DNA of 64,000 nucleotides, taken from NCBI RefSeq assembly GCF_900141745.1, contig NZ_FSRM01000001.1, forward strand, positions 434,001 through 498,000, in the 5' to 3' direction. This DNA comes from Paraburkholderia phenazinium. Lineage in GTDB: Bacteria; Pseudomonadota; Gammaproteobacteria; Burkholderiales; Burkholderiaceae. The position numbers and the translations under genes were made by a program. The stretch's first letter is position 1, and each line of letters begins with the position of its first letter. The notes under the pieces were generated by a model. That model saw only the letters and a list, made by a program, of their open reading frames with translations, made no database searches and was not told the origin of the DNA. Positions 17,427 to 27,700 of this stretch are shown in pieces.

Positions 17427-18548
17427 TCATGGGCGAACAGGCTTTTCCTTGGGTCTAGCCTCATCGATTTGCTCATCTTCACTCTCTTTATCTTCGTCCG
17501 ACTTAGATTTGGATTGGCTCTCATTTTCTGTGTCGACCGTAAAAACAGGCTTCCAAGCCGCATCGTCCACTGCTTCGAAAAATCTAAATTGCGAGCTCCA
17601 ATCACTCCAAAACATACGGCGCGCCGCGGCGTCTCGAGGAAGTGCATAACCCAATTGCTGAGCAAGGGCGGGGAGATATAGGTCGAAAGCGCCTTTTACA
17701 TATTCCCCCCATTGCTGAGCGGAAGCAACCGCACGACCATAGCAGAGGCGCGCAATAACTATTGATATAGCTGCATTTCTGAGGAGGAACAGCGTCAGGT
17801 GACTGGAGTCGGGAGTGTGGTTCATCCAGAGTATGATTGCGCGGCCGGTCGTGTAGAGGCCAACCGCACAAAATAAAAGAGTGGAACAAACCATAAAGTC
17901 GACTGTCGACCTCGCATCACCAATGAGTACTTGGTACTCCTTGGAGATTAAACACTGCAATCTAGGCCAGACAGAGATGCTGTCGACTCCATAGGCGTAT
18001 GTTGGATAGGTCTCGAAAGCTCGGATGACATTTCCAAAGCGCGTTCCCAGCACGTCATTAGGGTTTTCTGGATATAGAGCCCAGCGACGCTCGTTAGCTT
18101 TCAAGTAGGCACCGTATGCTCGGCTGGCTTTTGTGCGCGCTTGCTTTGCTTGTGAACTCTCCAGACCAGAGGACCGAGCATTGTTGGCTTTAGCTTCTTC
18201 GTAGTCGTGCTTCTTGGACAGCAGGTCGGCTGCTCGACGAAGCGAAGCTCGAGAAGTGTTCTGCCCGTGTTTTGCCCACTTGGTCGTCCAAGGCCAATAG
18301 TAGCCCTCTAATAACCGATAAGCCTGAGTGTTTAGCGCCATCAATAGCACCGAGAATACCCACGCCGAGCCGATGATGACAGCAAGTCCACCAAATTCGG
18401 CTGTCCCTGAAAATGCATTTTGAAGCCACGTTAAAAAAATTCGTCTATCAGAATTTGCGAAGAGAAAGCCGAGGATTCCAAGCAGTGACGGAAGGAAAAA
18501 ACCCATCACAAAGGGCTTGTCGAGAAGTTTAGCTAACCCAGAGTACAT
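17427..18548 (-). CDS. Multi-pass membrane protein, unknown function
   Basis: This 373-residue protein has about four membrane helices: two near the N-terminus (about 13-33 and 52-72) and two in the second half (about 220-243 and 253-273). Between the pairs is a charged helical region (RAADLLSKKHDYEEAKANN) and the segment YPENPNDVLGTRFGNVIRAFE, which looks like a conserved cytoplasmic domain. The tail is highly charged (about 340-373: Lys, Glu, Asp, Ser). It starts 9 bp after the stop of the proline-rich gene, forming a two-gene operon. No family recognised. A membrane effector in a two-component defence system is possible but speculative. Confidence 0.6.
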   Translation of the reverse strand: MYSGLAKLLDKPFVMGFFLPSLLGILGFLFANSDRRIFLTWLQNAFSGTAEFGGLAVIIGSAWVFSVLLMALNTQAYRLLEGYYWPWTTKWAKHGQNTSRASLRRAADLLSKKHDYEEAKANNARSSGLESSQAKQARTKASRAYGAYLKANERRWALYPENPNDVLGTRFGNVIRAFETYPTYAYGVDSISVWPRLQCLISKEYQVLIGDARSTVDFMVCSTLLFCAVGLYTTGRAIILWMNHTPDSSHLTLFLLRNAAISIVIARLCYGRAVASAQQWGEYVKGAFDLYLPALAQQLGYALPRDAAARRMFWSDWSSQFRFFEAVDDAAWKPVFTVDTENESQSKSKSDEDKESEDEQIDEARPKEKPVRP

Positions 18549-18557
18549 GGCGCTTTG

Positions 18558-19160
18558 CTACTTGTCATCGTCGGGAACCAGCGGCTCCTCGCCTGGCGGT
18601 GTCGGCTTTCTGGGTGGATGGAACGTAGATTCTCCCGGAAGGCCGGAACTGACGTTCGTTTCATTGTCAAACGTCGGCGGGTGCTTGGAAGGACGATACG
18701 TGCTTTCGCCTGGCAATCCACCCGTCGACGGTAGGCCCGATTCAGTCTCGGTCGAGTCTCTTGGTCTGGTCTCCTGACTTTTCACGGTATTTTTTATGGA
18801 TGGTCCTACCAATCCCTGCGTTCGTAGGCTCGTTAGTACTTCAGACGGCAATTGAGACCATGCAGGAGCAGGCAAAGGACCATTCTTTTTCAGGAGCGCA
18901 TCGGTAGTCCCACTGATTTGACGGAGCGCCGTGCGACTAAGTCCTTTTATCTTGACTAACTCCCATGAACTGACACCCAAAGCATAGATGGCAAGACGGC
19001 GTTCTTCGCTTTCTGAACCCAACAACTCACTTGAGTCGCTAAGCCTCTTTAGTTCATGTACGAGTTCCCTTGCAAGACCTGCAACCTCGCTGTTAGGGTG
19101 TCGGAGAAGCGCTTCAGCAGCAGTGCGGAGAAGATAAAGTCCGTCGAGTAGAGCATCCAT
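18558..19160 (-). CDS. Hypothetical protein with a proline-rich repeated tail
   Basis: This 200-residue product has an N-terminal helical domain (about residues 1-120, with EVAGLARELVHELKRL). The C-terminal region is disordered and proline/glycine-rich, with two copies of GLPGEST (148-154 and 173-179), each followed by an aromatic and prolines (YRPSKHPP, FHPPRKP). It lies just upstream of the membrane-protein gene (9-bp gap), so the two products may act together. The repeat may be a docking motif for the membrane partner. No family recognised. Confidence 0.55.
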   Translation of the reverse strand: MDALLDGLYLLRTAAEALLRHPNSEVAGLARELVHELKRLSDSSELLGSESEERRLAIYALGVSSWELVKIKGLSRTALRQISGTTDALLKKNGPLPAPAWSQLPSEVLTSLRTQGLVGPSIKNTVKSQETRPRDSTETESGLPSTGGLPGESTYRPSKHPPTFDNETNVSSGLPGESTFHPPRKPTPPGEEPLVPDDDK

Positions 19161-20087
19161 CTTCGTCCTCCGCGCCTTTTACAGGCTACAGGTTTGCCTG
19201 ATTCAAAAATGGTCGCCAAATTCCCCAACGCAAAATGCGAATTTTACGGGCACCTCATGTGCCAACAAAAATCAAAGGTGGGTGTGCGTTAATGCTTGGC
19301 CATCCAACGAGCATCGCATAATCATAGGTGAAAAAAATGGAAGCGACAGAAAGTCTGGGTTCGATGGCATACGGGCAGGCATGCAAAGCTTCTTCTGTTT
19401 TCCGCCCTTGCTGAAATCAAAGGTTGCCATCGCCGTCACATTCACGGAGCCGCCTGAAGTTAGATTCAGGTTTTGTACCCATGGAAGGTCTGTCGGAACA
19501 GACACATCTGACTAGGTCGCGGACTTCTTTTGCTCATTGAATGGGCCGTAAATTAATTCGAAAGCTGCATGAGCACTGACGTCTCCATGGATTGCTCGCG
19601 ACGCCATGGCAATAGTGCACGCGGAAGGCATCAGCTCGCTCGTACCTGGCTCTGACCTGGCCGCTACAGGCGTTTCATTACTGGCATAGTCCTGAATCGC
19701 AGTGTCATCCCCGCGGGACTGGGTGCTCGCGAGCCGCCGGGTGGTACCGCGGCAATCCGTTAGCGCGTCGAAGCGAGCGTACGTCTCGGTGAGTTAGACC
19801 AGCTCCATAGAGAATATCGTGAGCATCGAAAATCTCGCTTTCGTAAAGTCTGATGCCATCCTAAGATTAAATCAATCGACGGAATTCTTGTAGTTAAGCG
19901 CTAAAAATAAGTCTTCTTCGACTAGAGAGCGCGCAAAGCTTTATCGCGATTTTTCTTAGCTAGCGCGTCGCCGCTCTTTGCTCCCCTCTGTCGTCGCACT
20001 ACGCCATCTACGTTCCAATGCCTCACATCTCATAACGCGAACCTCTGTTGCACGTCCTATTCCACGACTTTCGCTGGAGAAATTGCG
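19161..20087. other. Long gap without a convincing gene
   Basis: These 927 bp contain only short overlapping frames. Two 77-codon frames on opposite strands at 19272-19515 are the longest, and neither has clear protein features. The part at 19850-19990 is more AT-rich and may hold the promoter of the subtilase gene. No transposon ends or RNA genes were recognised. Confidence 0.4.
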
Positions 20088-21893
20088 ATGCTGAACGACG
20101 AACTCAAGCTACTTATTCGGTTACCACTGAGTCAGGTAAAGGTGTTTCGCACAACACTGTTACAGCAGGGTCCTGCGAATGCAGGGATTCCTGGGCTCCA
20201 ACCCGGGACGGTCGAAACACTATTTCCCGAAACCACGCTACTCTGGAGCGGTCCGGTTCACGACTGGCTTGTACTTCAGCCCACAAATCTTGGTGCCAAA
20301 AATCGTTGGGACGAAGCACATAACCAGGCCAAAAGTCTGAGGGCGGCCAATCCAGAAGCTGCGGCTAACGTGTACGTTGAGCCGAACACGCGGCACGAGC
20401 GCCGCACCGGGCCTTCGACGACGGATGCAGAGGATGAAGAAATGCAGGTTGCCAAAGGAGAACCCCCAAGTGGCCCTCCTTACCCGCCGTCTTCCGGTTG
20501 GATTTCGGCCTATCCACCAAATGCGGGAGCGACGTTCTCGCCTGGGTGGCATCTGGAGCATGCCAAGTTCTTGCAGGCTTGGACACAGACCCAAGGTGAT
20601 GGCGCTACCATTGCGCACCTCGACATTGGATGGTGCCGCGAGCACTATTCGGTTCCGTTGAATATCCACGAGGAACTGGGCTGGAACTTCGTAGACGGCA
20701 ACAAAGACACCCAGGACCCGGGGAAAGGCCCCAACGCGGGACACGGCGCCGCGACAATAGCGCTTCTTGCTGGAAACAAAGTGAGTCTCCATGGCCAAAC
20801 TACGACAACTCCGAATTGCAAAGACTACAGCGGCTTTATCGGCGGGGCACCGAGGGCAGCAGTCATACCGGTCCGAATCGCCGGCGTAGATGGCTCCGTC
20901 ATTTATCTCTATGGCGAGACCATGGCAAAGGGTCTCGCGTACGCGTTGACGGCTAACCACGGCAAGCCCTGTGACGTCGTTAGCTTGAGCCACGGTGGCC
21001 TTCCTACAAAGGCGTGGGCGCAAGCAACAAACGCTCTCTATGAGGCTGGTACATTGGTCGTCGCTGCTTCCGGTGACAGTTTCTGGGCGGTATTCACCGA
21101 CATCGCCACGCATTACACGGTGTACCCGTCCGCGTTCTACCGGGTCGTCACGGCTACGGGCGTTACATTCGACAACGGTGCTTACAAGCGAAACAAGGTG
21201 GGCGTTATGCAAGGATGCTGGGGGCCCGACGCTGTGATGCGCAAGGCGACCAGCGCATACACACCGAACGTCCCTTGGATGACTGCCGAGACAAAGCACG
21301 GCTGGACAATGGACGGTCAGGGAACGTCTGCGAGCACGCCCCAGATAGCAGCTGCATGTGCACTATGGATGGCCTACCGGGGAAAGAGCTACCCCGAAGG
21401 GTGGCAACGCGTTCAGGCTTGCAGGAGAGCGCTAGAGGTATCGGCAGCAGACAAGAACGAAGACTTCTCCGAAATTGGCCTTGGTCGATTAGATGTGGAA
21501 AATTTGCTCAGCCAGGATACCGATGACATCGTGAAAGCAGACTACACCAGCGAGGACCCGAATCGCCAATTGCAGCATATTGGAGAAGACGAAGTGTCTT
21601 GGCCGTTTTTCCGACTGCTTTTCGGGTGGGCGCCGCCGGGCGGTGGTATCCGCAAGCCATCGCCGGGGTTAGAAGCCCAAGTCGGAAAGCAGCCAGATGG
21701 AATCGAGCAAATGTACGAGGTCGAAGCGCTACAGTTGCTCTATAAAACCCACAATCGCGCATTTCTGGACTTTATAGAGCAGACTCAATCGATGGCCGTA
21801 GCGCGTCCCGGCGACAAGCAAGCTTTGAAGGACTTCCTGGTCGCAGAGCCCGACATCTCTAATGCCCTACGGAACTTCTTGATGAGCAACTAG
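20088..21893 (+). CDS. Subtilisin-like serine peptidase (S8 family), cytoplasmic type
   Basis: This 601-residue protein has the S8 catalytic triad in order: Asp179 in TIAHLDIGW, His219 in NAGHGAATIALLAG and Ser414 in GQGTSASTPQIAAA. There is no signal peptide, so it should act in the cytoplasm. Residues 1-150 are a non-catalytic N-terminal region, followed by a proline-rich linker. The position that normally holds the oxyanion-hole Asn is Asp330 (VVAASGDSFW), a substitution otherwise known from the prohormone convertase PC2. About 110 residues follow the catalytic core and end in a helical tail. In this island it could be a protease effector, but no partner is obvious. Confidence 0.82.
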   Translation: MLNDELKLLIRLPLSQVKVFRTTLLQQGPANAGIPGLQPGTVETLFPETTLLWSGPVHDWLVLQPTNLGAKNRWDEAHNQAKSLRAANPEAAANVYVEPNTRHERRTGPSTTDAEDEEMQVAKGEPPSGPPYPPSSGWISAYPPNAGATFSPGWHLEHAKFLQAWTQTQGDGATIAHLDIGWCREHYSVPLNIHEELGWNFVDGNKDTQDPGKGPNAGHGAATIALLAGNKVSLHGQTTTTPNCKDYSGFIGGAPRAAVIPVRIAGVDGSVIYLYGETMAKGLAYALTANHGKPCDVVSLSHGGLPTKAWAQATNALYEAGTLVVAASGDSFWAVFTDIATHYTVYPSAFYRVVTATGVTFDNGAYKRNKVGVMQGCWGPDAVMRKATSAYTPNVPWMTAETKHGWTMDGQGTSASTPQIAAACALWMAYRGKSYPEGWQRVQACRRALEVSAADKNEDFSEIGLGRLDVENLLSQDTDDIVKADYTSEDPNRQLQHIGEDEVSWPFFRLLFGWAPPGGGIRKPSPGLEAQVGKQPDGIEQMYEVEALQLLYKTHNRAFLDFIEQTQSMAVARPGDKQALKDFLVAEPDISNALRNFLMSN

Positions 21894-22349
21894 GGCGGTT
21901 GCCGCACTTCGCTATACCTCCCTGCAAACCATCATCCGAGGCATTCCCGATTCCCGAACGCTTCGGAGCATCTCCAATACCTCTCAGCTAGGTGTGTTGA
22001 GGTGTCGTTCGTCGGCTCGCAGGTCTCAAGTTGATGCGCCGAACACCTGGGCCAGCGGCTCGCCGGCGGCGCAGTTACGAGTGGTCGCTCGGACCCCACT
22101 GTTGAGCCGGTTGGCCGGCAAGCCGACACCCGTCCGCGGCGACTCGACACCGTTTCCTGTCGTTGAACTCGCGAACGGTCACGTTTGCGCTGCAAGCGAG
22201 GAGAGCAGCTTTTGCTGCTAATCCGAGTAGCGTCCGTTCGAGTAAATTGACCACGTGTCGACCATTTCGGACGACAGAAGGTCTCCATCTACGACCTTGA
22301 TGAGTTTGCTTCGATAGAGAGCCCGCGAGTGCTGAGGGATTTTGGCACT
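21894..22349. other. Gap without a recognised gene
   Basis: These 456 bp follow the subtilase gene. Short frames on both strands show arginine- and serine-rich compositions typical of out-of-frame translation. No repeat, RNA gene or clear terminator was identified. Confidence 0.35.
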
Positions 22350-22637
22350 CTAACGACGGAGCAGGTCCTGAACCTTGTCGCCGTCGAAAGCATCGTATTC
22401 GTAGTGGACGGTCTTTCGAAGCTGCATGACTCGTTCAATAATTGTCGTCAGGAGCAGCCTGTTGACCCTAGGGTCGGGCAAGCTGCTCGCAAGCTGGCGA
22501 ATCGCTTCGTTTCGCTTTGAGGAATCCGAACGTGCCACGACCAAAACAGCCTGTTGGAGCTGTTGGTCGCCCTGCAATTCGGAATCTGCTGTTCCGAACG
22601 TCCTAGGCGTGCCTTGCTTCATCAATTTTTCGTACAT
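22350..22637 (-). CDS. Small hypothetical protein, helical
   Basis: This 95-residue product starts at MYEKLMKQGTPRTFG with GGAAG about 10 nt upstream. The sequence is amphipathic and charged (SDSSKRNEAIRQLASSL, LLTTIIERVMQLRK), with amino-acid use like a real soluble helical protein and unlike the overlapping frames. It is convergent with the subtilase gene and divergent from the HNH fusion gene, without close partners. No family recognised. Confidence 0.45.
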   Translation of the reverse strand: MYEKLMKQGTPRTFGTADSELQGDQQLQQAVLVVARSDSSKRNEAIRQLASSLPDPRVNRLLLTTIIERVMQLRKTVHYEYDAFDGDKVQDLLRR

Positions 22638-22916
22638 AGGCTCACTTCCGACGAGAGGTGCCGGCACCTACGTCGCGCATCACAGTTCAAGGCAAGAATG
22701 GACAGCATTGACACAAAGTTGCATGTTCGGATGCGTCAGATTTTGACAGTGCTCCGTGCATTGCGAACTGACCACGACATACGTCCGTAAGAACATTCGT
22801 GTTCGAAAGACGAAGTCCTATTTCTCATACCTCAGTGTGGCTTTCTTGGTGAGGTATAGGGAAGCGTGCGGCGCTAAAATGTCGCCACAATCATGTGCAT
22901 GGTCCGCGAAAGCCAG

Positions 22917-24461
22917 ATGGGAACAAACGCAAGAGACGACTTCAGTCAGCCGGTGAAGCAGATGCTCGCGGAGCGTGTCAACTTCCATTGCTCGGTCTGC
23001 GATGCGCCAACTCTGGGGCCGAAAACCGGGACGACGGACAAGAGGTTTTCGGTCGGCAAGGCGGCGCACATCAAGGCCGCTGCAAAGAACGGTCCGCGTT
23101 ACGACAAGAATCAGACACCGGCCGAGCGCAAAGCCATTGAAAATGGTGTGTGGGCCTGCGCCACCTGCGCGGACATCATCGACCGCGACACCGATGCGTA
23201 TTCGGTGGCAGACTTACTCCGCATCAAGGCGGACGCCGAGTGGGTGGCAAACATAAGAGCGGGAAAACCACCTGGCAGCGAGTTGTCTGCATTGACGAAC
23301 CCCACTGCAATCATGCGAGCGGTGGACGTGTTTTGCAGTCGGGAGTCGGCGCGTCAGGAGCGAATTGACCCGCGCTTCAAGGTCGGCGTGCGTATGGGAG
23401 AGTCGGGTCCCATATACGAGGTCAAGGCAAAGGAGACAGTTGACGCCCAGCTCATAGTCACCGCCGAGGACAAAGAGCGCAAAGTCCAGGCCCTACGCGA
23501 ATTTTTCAACTATGGCGGTCACTTGGTGCTGGATGGCGCGGACCTTCGGATGGAAGGCTCCCCGCTATTTGAGACGGATGAGGCAGCCGCCACTCGCTGG
23601 CAGCTATCGTCAACCCCACGTCCGGTCACGATGACAATTGTGCTAGCGGAGGAGGCAGGCTCGCCGCTGTACATCGAGTTTATCGGTAACGGCACCCAAG
23701 GCAACAAAGGCGCGAGGCTCCAAGGTGCGGCGTTCGGCGGAATGCTCACGGCAATCCTGACCGCCGACTACTCGGGCGCTTTAACCGATTTCACGTTTAA
23801 CATCGATACCCGGCAGTGGGCGAGCAAGCCGGTTCGCCGGCTACCCCATTTCTCCCGTCTGCAGCAGATTGTCCAGCTTCTTGCAGCGCCGACTCAAGTT
23901 CGAATCCTATGCATGCATGAAGGCCTCGAGTCTGAATTCGGGACGGGACTTTTCGATGGAAGTGAAACATTTTGGCCACTGCGCGCGCTTTTCGATGAAA
24001 TCGCGACTATTCGGCGACTTGATGATTTCTTCGACCTAAACCTCGCGTTGCCGGCCGACATCAGCGACGTACTGCTCCTCCAATGCGACATGGCCTGGCT
24101 ACTCGACTTGATTAACCTCGAAACGTCCACGGAGACCGAAGTCAACTTTCTCGTGGCGTCGTCCAACCAAGCCGTGCCGCTAAAGGCTATTCTCGCAAAT
24201 CAGGCGCCGCAGGCAATGACGCTCAAACACCGCATCGACCTGGAAATCTACGGCCGTAGCTATGGACCTTTTGGCCTGGAGGTGTCATGCCCAGCAGTCG
24301 GGATTCACGTGGTTGGACCGGCGAACATCGAGCAGGGAGTGTCAGTAGAACTGGCGATGCGTGCCGTCGAGGGTAACCACTGGACACCTCGCCTTGTCGA
24401 TAAGCATCCGGAACCTACGACGGTAAAGCAAGCCCCAGCAGCTACGGGTAGCGTCGCGTAG
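22917..24461 (+). CDS. HNH nuclease-domain protein with a large unknown C-terminal region
   Basis: With the start at MGTNARDD the protein has 514 residues. An HNH/zinc-finger nuclease domain lies at about residues 18-115: Cys25-x2-Cys28 (FHCSVCDAPT), the catalytic-type His51 in KAAHIKAAAKNGPRYD, Cys81-x2-Cys84 (WACATCADIID) and the helix LLRIKADAEWVA. This layout is common in defence-associated HNH proteins. The remaining 400 residues (GGHLVLDGADLRM, MTIVLAEEAGSPLYIEF, beta-rich) match nothing I recognise and may sense a trigger or partner. An alternative ATG is at 22893, and neither has a strong RBS. The STAND NTPase gene follows 332 bp downstream on the same strand. Confidence 0.7.
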   Translation: MGTNARDDFSQPVKQMLAERVNFHCSVCDAPTLGPKTGTTDKRFSVGKAAHIKAAAKNGPRYDKNQTPAERKAIENGVWACATCADIIDRDTDAYSVADLLRIKADAEWVANIRAGKPPGSELSALTNPTAIMRAVDVFCSRESARQERIDPRFKVGVRMGESGPIYEVKAKETVDAQLIVTAEDKERKVQALREFFNYGGHLVLDGADLRMEGSPLFETDEAAATRWQLSSTPRPVTMTIVLAEEAGSPLYIEFIGNGTQGNKGARLQGAAFGGMLTAILTADYSGALTDFTFNIDTRQWASKPVRRLPHFSRLQQIVQLLAAPTQVRILCMHEGLESEFGTGLFDGSETFWPLRALFDEIATIRRLDDFFDLNLALPADISDVLLLQCDMAWLLDLINLETSTETEVNFLVASSNQAVPLKAILANQAPQAMTLKHRIDLEIYGRSYGPFGLEVSCPAVGIHVVGPANIEQGVSVELAMRAVEGNHWTPRLVDKHPEPTTVKQAPAATGSVA

Positions 24462-24793
24462 AATCTCGGCGCTCTGGCGGCGGCTGCGATTTAAGGCTGC
24501 CATTGCGTGGGCTCTCAATGTCGGTTGGTCCAGCACAGCCACACCACGTCATGCCACATGCTCATGCTTTAATGAAAACCGAAAACGATTTCCGTTTGCC
24601 GGCATAGTCGGTCAATTACCGTAACCGCTGTCCCCGACCGGCGAGACAACCTAAATGTCCATCGCTCTCTTTTACCGGTTTTCCACGGCTGATTCGACCA
24701 CAGCCCGGGTATCATGGGGGAAGGTTTCTGGCTAGCAAGCGTAGCGGTGGAACTTCCGACTTCAACCTATTAGACTGCACAGGCGTCGGTGAA
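24462..24793. other. Intergenic region before the STAND NTPase gene
   Basis: These 332 bp carry no convincing frame. The gene downstream probably has its own promoter here, but no clear -35/-10 pair or operator was recognised. Confidence 0.35.
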
Positions 24794-27700
24794 ATGGCCA
24801 GCCATACAATTACCGCTTTCGGCCCGGCTTCGAATCCGTGGACGCTAAGTCAGGAAGAATCCGCAAGGCAGGCGATTGCCTCGCTGCGAGGATATATCTA
24901 TCAGCTTCATGCTTCGGTAGCGGCTTGGATGCGCCTGCCGCCCGATGGTGAGTTGCATCTCGAAGTCGCCGAAGACTACGCACAACTGCTAGCTTCTCCC
25001 GACAAGGCCGAGCAGATTCTAAGTGCTGTGCAGGTCAAAGACACTCGCGAGTCGGGCTCCGTCACCCTCAACTCGGCGGACGTCCTGAAAGCCATAGAAA
25101 CACTATTTTCGCTCCAGGAAAGCAACACGGGGCGCCCCGTATTCTTGACATTCCTCACCACTTCGAAGATTGGCAGGGAACTCAAGGACCCGCTTCCGAG
25201 CGGCACCCCGGCACTGGAAGTCTGGTCCACCGGCGCAAAGGGCAGTGACGTTGCAGAACTGCACGATGCGCTTCGAGCACGATTTACCAATGGCAAACTC
25301 GCCGAATTTCTTAAAAACTGCTCGATGGAGGAGCTTCGAGGGCGTCTGCTGACTCGTTTGACGTTCGCGTGCGGCGAGCCACCGTGGGAGCAACTTGAAG
25401 AAGATGGACGGGACTATCTGGTCAGCATCCGGAGCGAGGTGCGCGCGGAGCCGAACGCTGCTCGAAGAGCATACGATGTATTGTTCGCCGCGCTATATCG
25501 ACAGGCCCTCAAACCCCAGGCACGGAAGTTAGACCACCAAGCGTTCCTGGCGGCCTTCTGGGAAGCGACAGCCGTGTTGATTCCGTCCCAACAGTTCATA
25601 GACCTCACTGACAAGGCTCTCCGCTCGGACGCCGAAGCGGCACTATCCGCGCTACCGGTAACGTCCAGCTCGCTCGATTTCGCCTCGTTAGCCGAGGCCG
25701 CTCGAAAATTGCGCGATTACGGTCAGCCACCAACACTACTACCCCTCTTCCCTGACGTTTCATCCCAGGTGCGAGAAGCGCTGGAGAGCCTTTCCGACGT
25801 GGACCGATGGGTCGTCAGTCACACCGGTACCAACACGAAACATTCCGCACGACTTAGATTTTCAGAACTATTGCAGCAACGAGAGTTCCATCATCTCGTG
25901 TACGCAGGGCCGGGAGCTGGCAAGAGCCACACGCTCTCGTGCATAGCAACGAACCTACTCGGGCAGGTGAACGCGATGGATGCGCTCGCCGGAACATCCG
26001 TTAGCGATGGCGCTGGCTTGGAGGGTCGGGAGGCCATTACGAACTATGGTCCTGACGAGTTGATACCTCTTTTACTGCCTATTGGTGGCCTCAAAACCGC
26101 CGACGAAGTGCTAGTACAAATCCGGACGCTGCTGCCTGATACCAATCCGGAAGACGTACTACGAAGCCCGCGCATTTGCGTGTTGCTGGATGGCTGGTCG
26201 GAGTTCGCAACCGGGGAACATTTTGGCCAGCGCGCGGCTCTCCTTCGTTCACTGGCGGGGGTCCGGGTAATTGCCTGCGCCCGGCATCCCGACCCTAGTG
26301 ACACATCGTTCAAATGCTGGACACTGGAGCGGCTCGCGTCTGAACAGATTCGCGTCGCCGTCGAGCAGGCTTTTGGCAGTCTTGGGATACTCAGCGATGA
26401 CCTGGCGGACCTGCTTCGGCTCCCACTCATTTTGTCGCTCTATCTACTGCTTGGAGGGGCAACGTCTGCCCCGGGCGAACTCATCGCCCATTTCCATCGG
26501 CATCTCTCGATACACTTGCCAGAGCAATTCGAAGAAGCGCTTTCTGATGCAGTTTCGCTGCTTTCCCTTGCGAGAGAACGGTCGTACAACAAGTTTCTCG
26601 CAGCTCTGCGCAAAGCTGCTGCTGCGCGGAAGATAGCCGAACCCCAATCCGTCTTACGGCAACTAGGAACCATCACTCAACGCGGAAGCGTCACGGTCGC
26701 AATTCACGACTTGTACTGGAGTTGGCTCTCAGGCGTCGGCTTTCTACGTGCGTCACGGATTGACCAAGCAGCGCGTCAACTGGATACACGTGAGAGCTTA
26801 ACCCTTGCTCTGCAGTCTGGAGAGTTCGTCGAGGCCACTGTCGTGGCTGAGACTGCGAATACCGACGCTGCCTTGGCCGCGACCTTCGACGCAAGTCTTG
26901 GCCGCGCTTCGATGGATTCGTCGCTCTCCGTGATGCTTGACCCGATGTTCCAGCATCCATATCCTGCCGTGCGATGCCGCGCAGCCATCGCTGGTATCCG
27001 CTCGAATAGAGCGACATATGTCGGGAAAGGGCTCGATGTTATAGATGAGATATCGGCTGCCAATCTTTACGTCCCCGACCTTGTCGAAGGGCTCGATTTA
27101 CCGAGCCTGTTTACAAACAGGGCCACGCTTGGCAGTTGGCTCGGTGGTCCTGGTACCCAGACGGTAATCGAGGCGATTGCCACCAACGGTGACGAACGAT
27201 GGCTGCCGTGGCTTGAGCAGATGGCCCATGGCGGTCGACTGGAGCCAACCGTCGCCCTGGCGGCGGCGTTAGCATGCGGCACGGAAATACCAACGTGGGG
27301 GGCTACACATCTGCCCAGCCTCCTTTCACAGTCGCCATGGCTCTTCAGATTTACGAGCGGCCGGGGGGCCAATAAGCAGCTCGCCCTTTGGCTATCGCGG
27401 AATTATCCACAATCGCCCGACACCCCATTCGGAGGGTGGTGGCAGAGCAATCGCGTACTTGTCTCCTGCGGCGACGACACGGTGTTCGAGGAGCTGCTTT
27501 TGCGCTTTCCTTCGATGACCAACCGCGCTCAGGAACTGCTGGGGATGGCTATACCGGAACTCGGCGACATTTGGGTCGCTCGATTTCAAAGGGTGGCCTT
27601 CGCCTCGCCAGGTGCGCAACATCATCATCGCCTCGCCGAGACCCTCAGCCTTGAAATTGACGATAAGACGGCACGTGAGTGGATTGCGCGAGGCTACTAT

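Noticed and set aside
19272..19515. Two 77-codon frames on opposite strands
   Set aside because: No clear RBS, no recognised features, and each looks like the shadow of the other.
20238..21299. 353-codon minus-strand frame
   Set aside because: Antisense to the subtilase gene, whose catalytic motifs are intact in the other frame.
23880..24840. GTTCGAATCC-like and TTCGAATCC-like strings resembling tRNA T-loops (23897 and 24831 areas)
   Set aside because: They lie inside well-supported coding regions and have no accompanying acceptor or anticodon stems.
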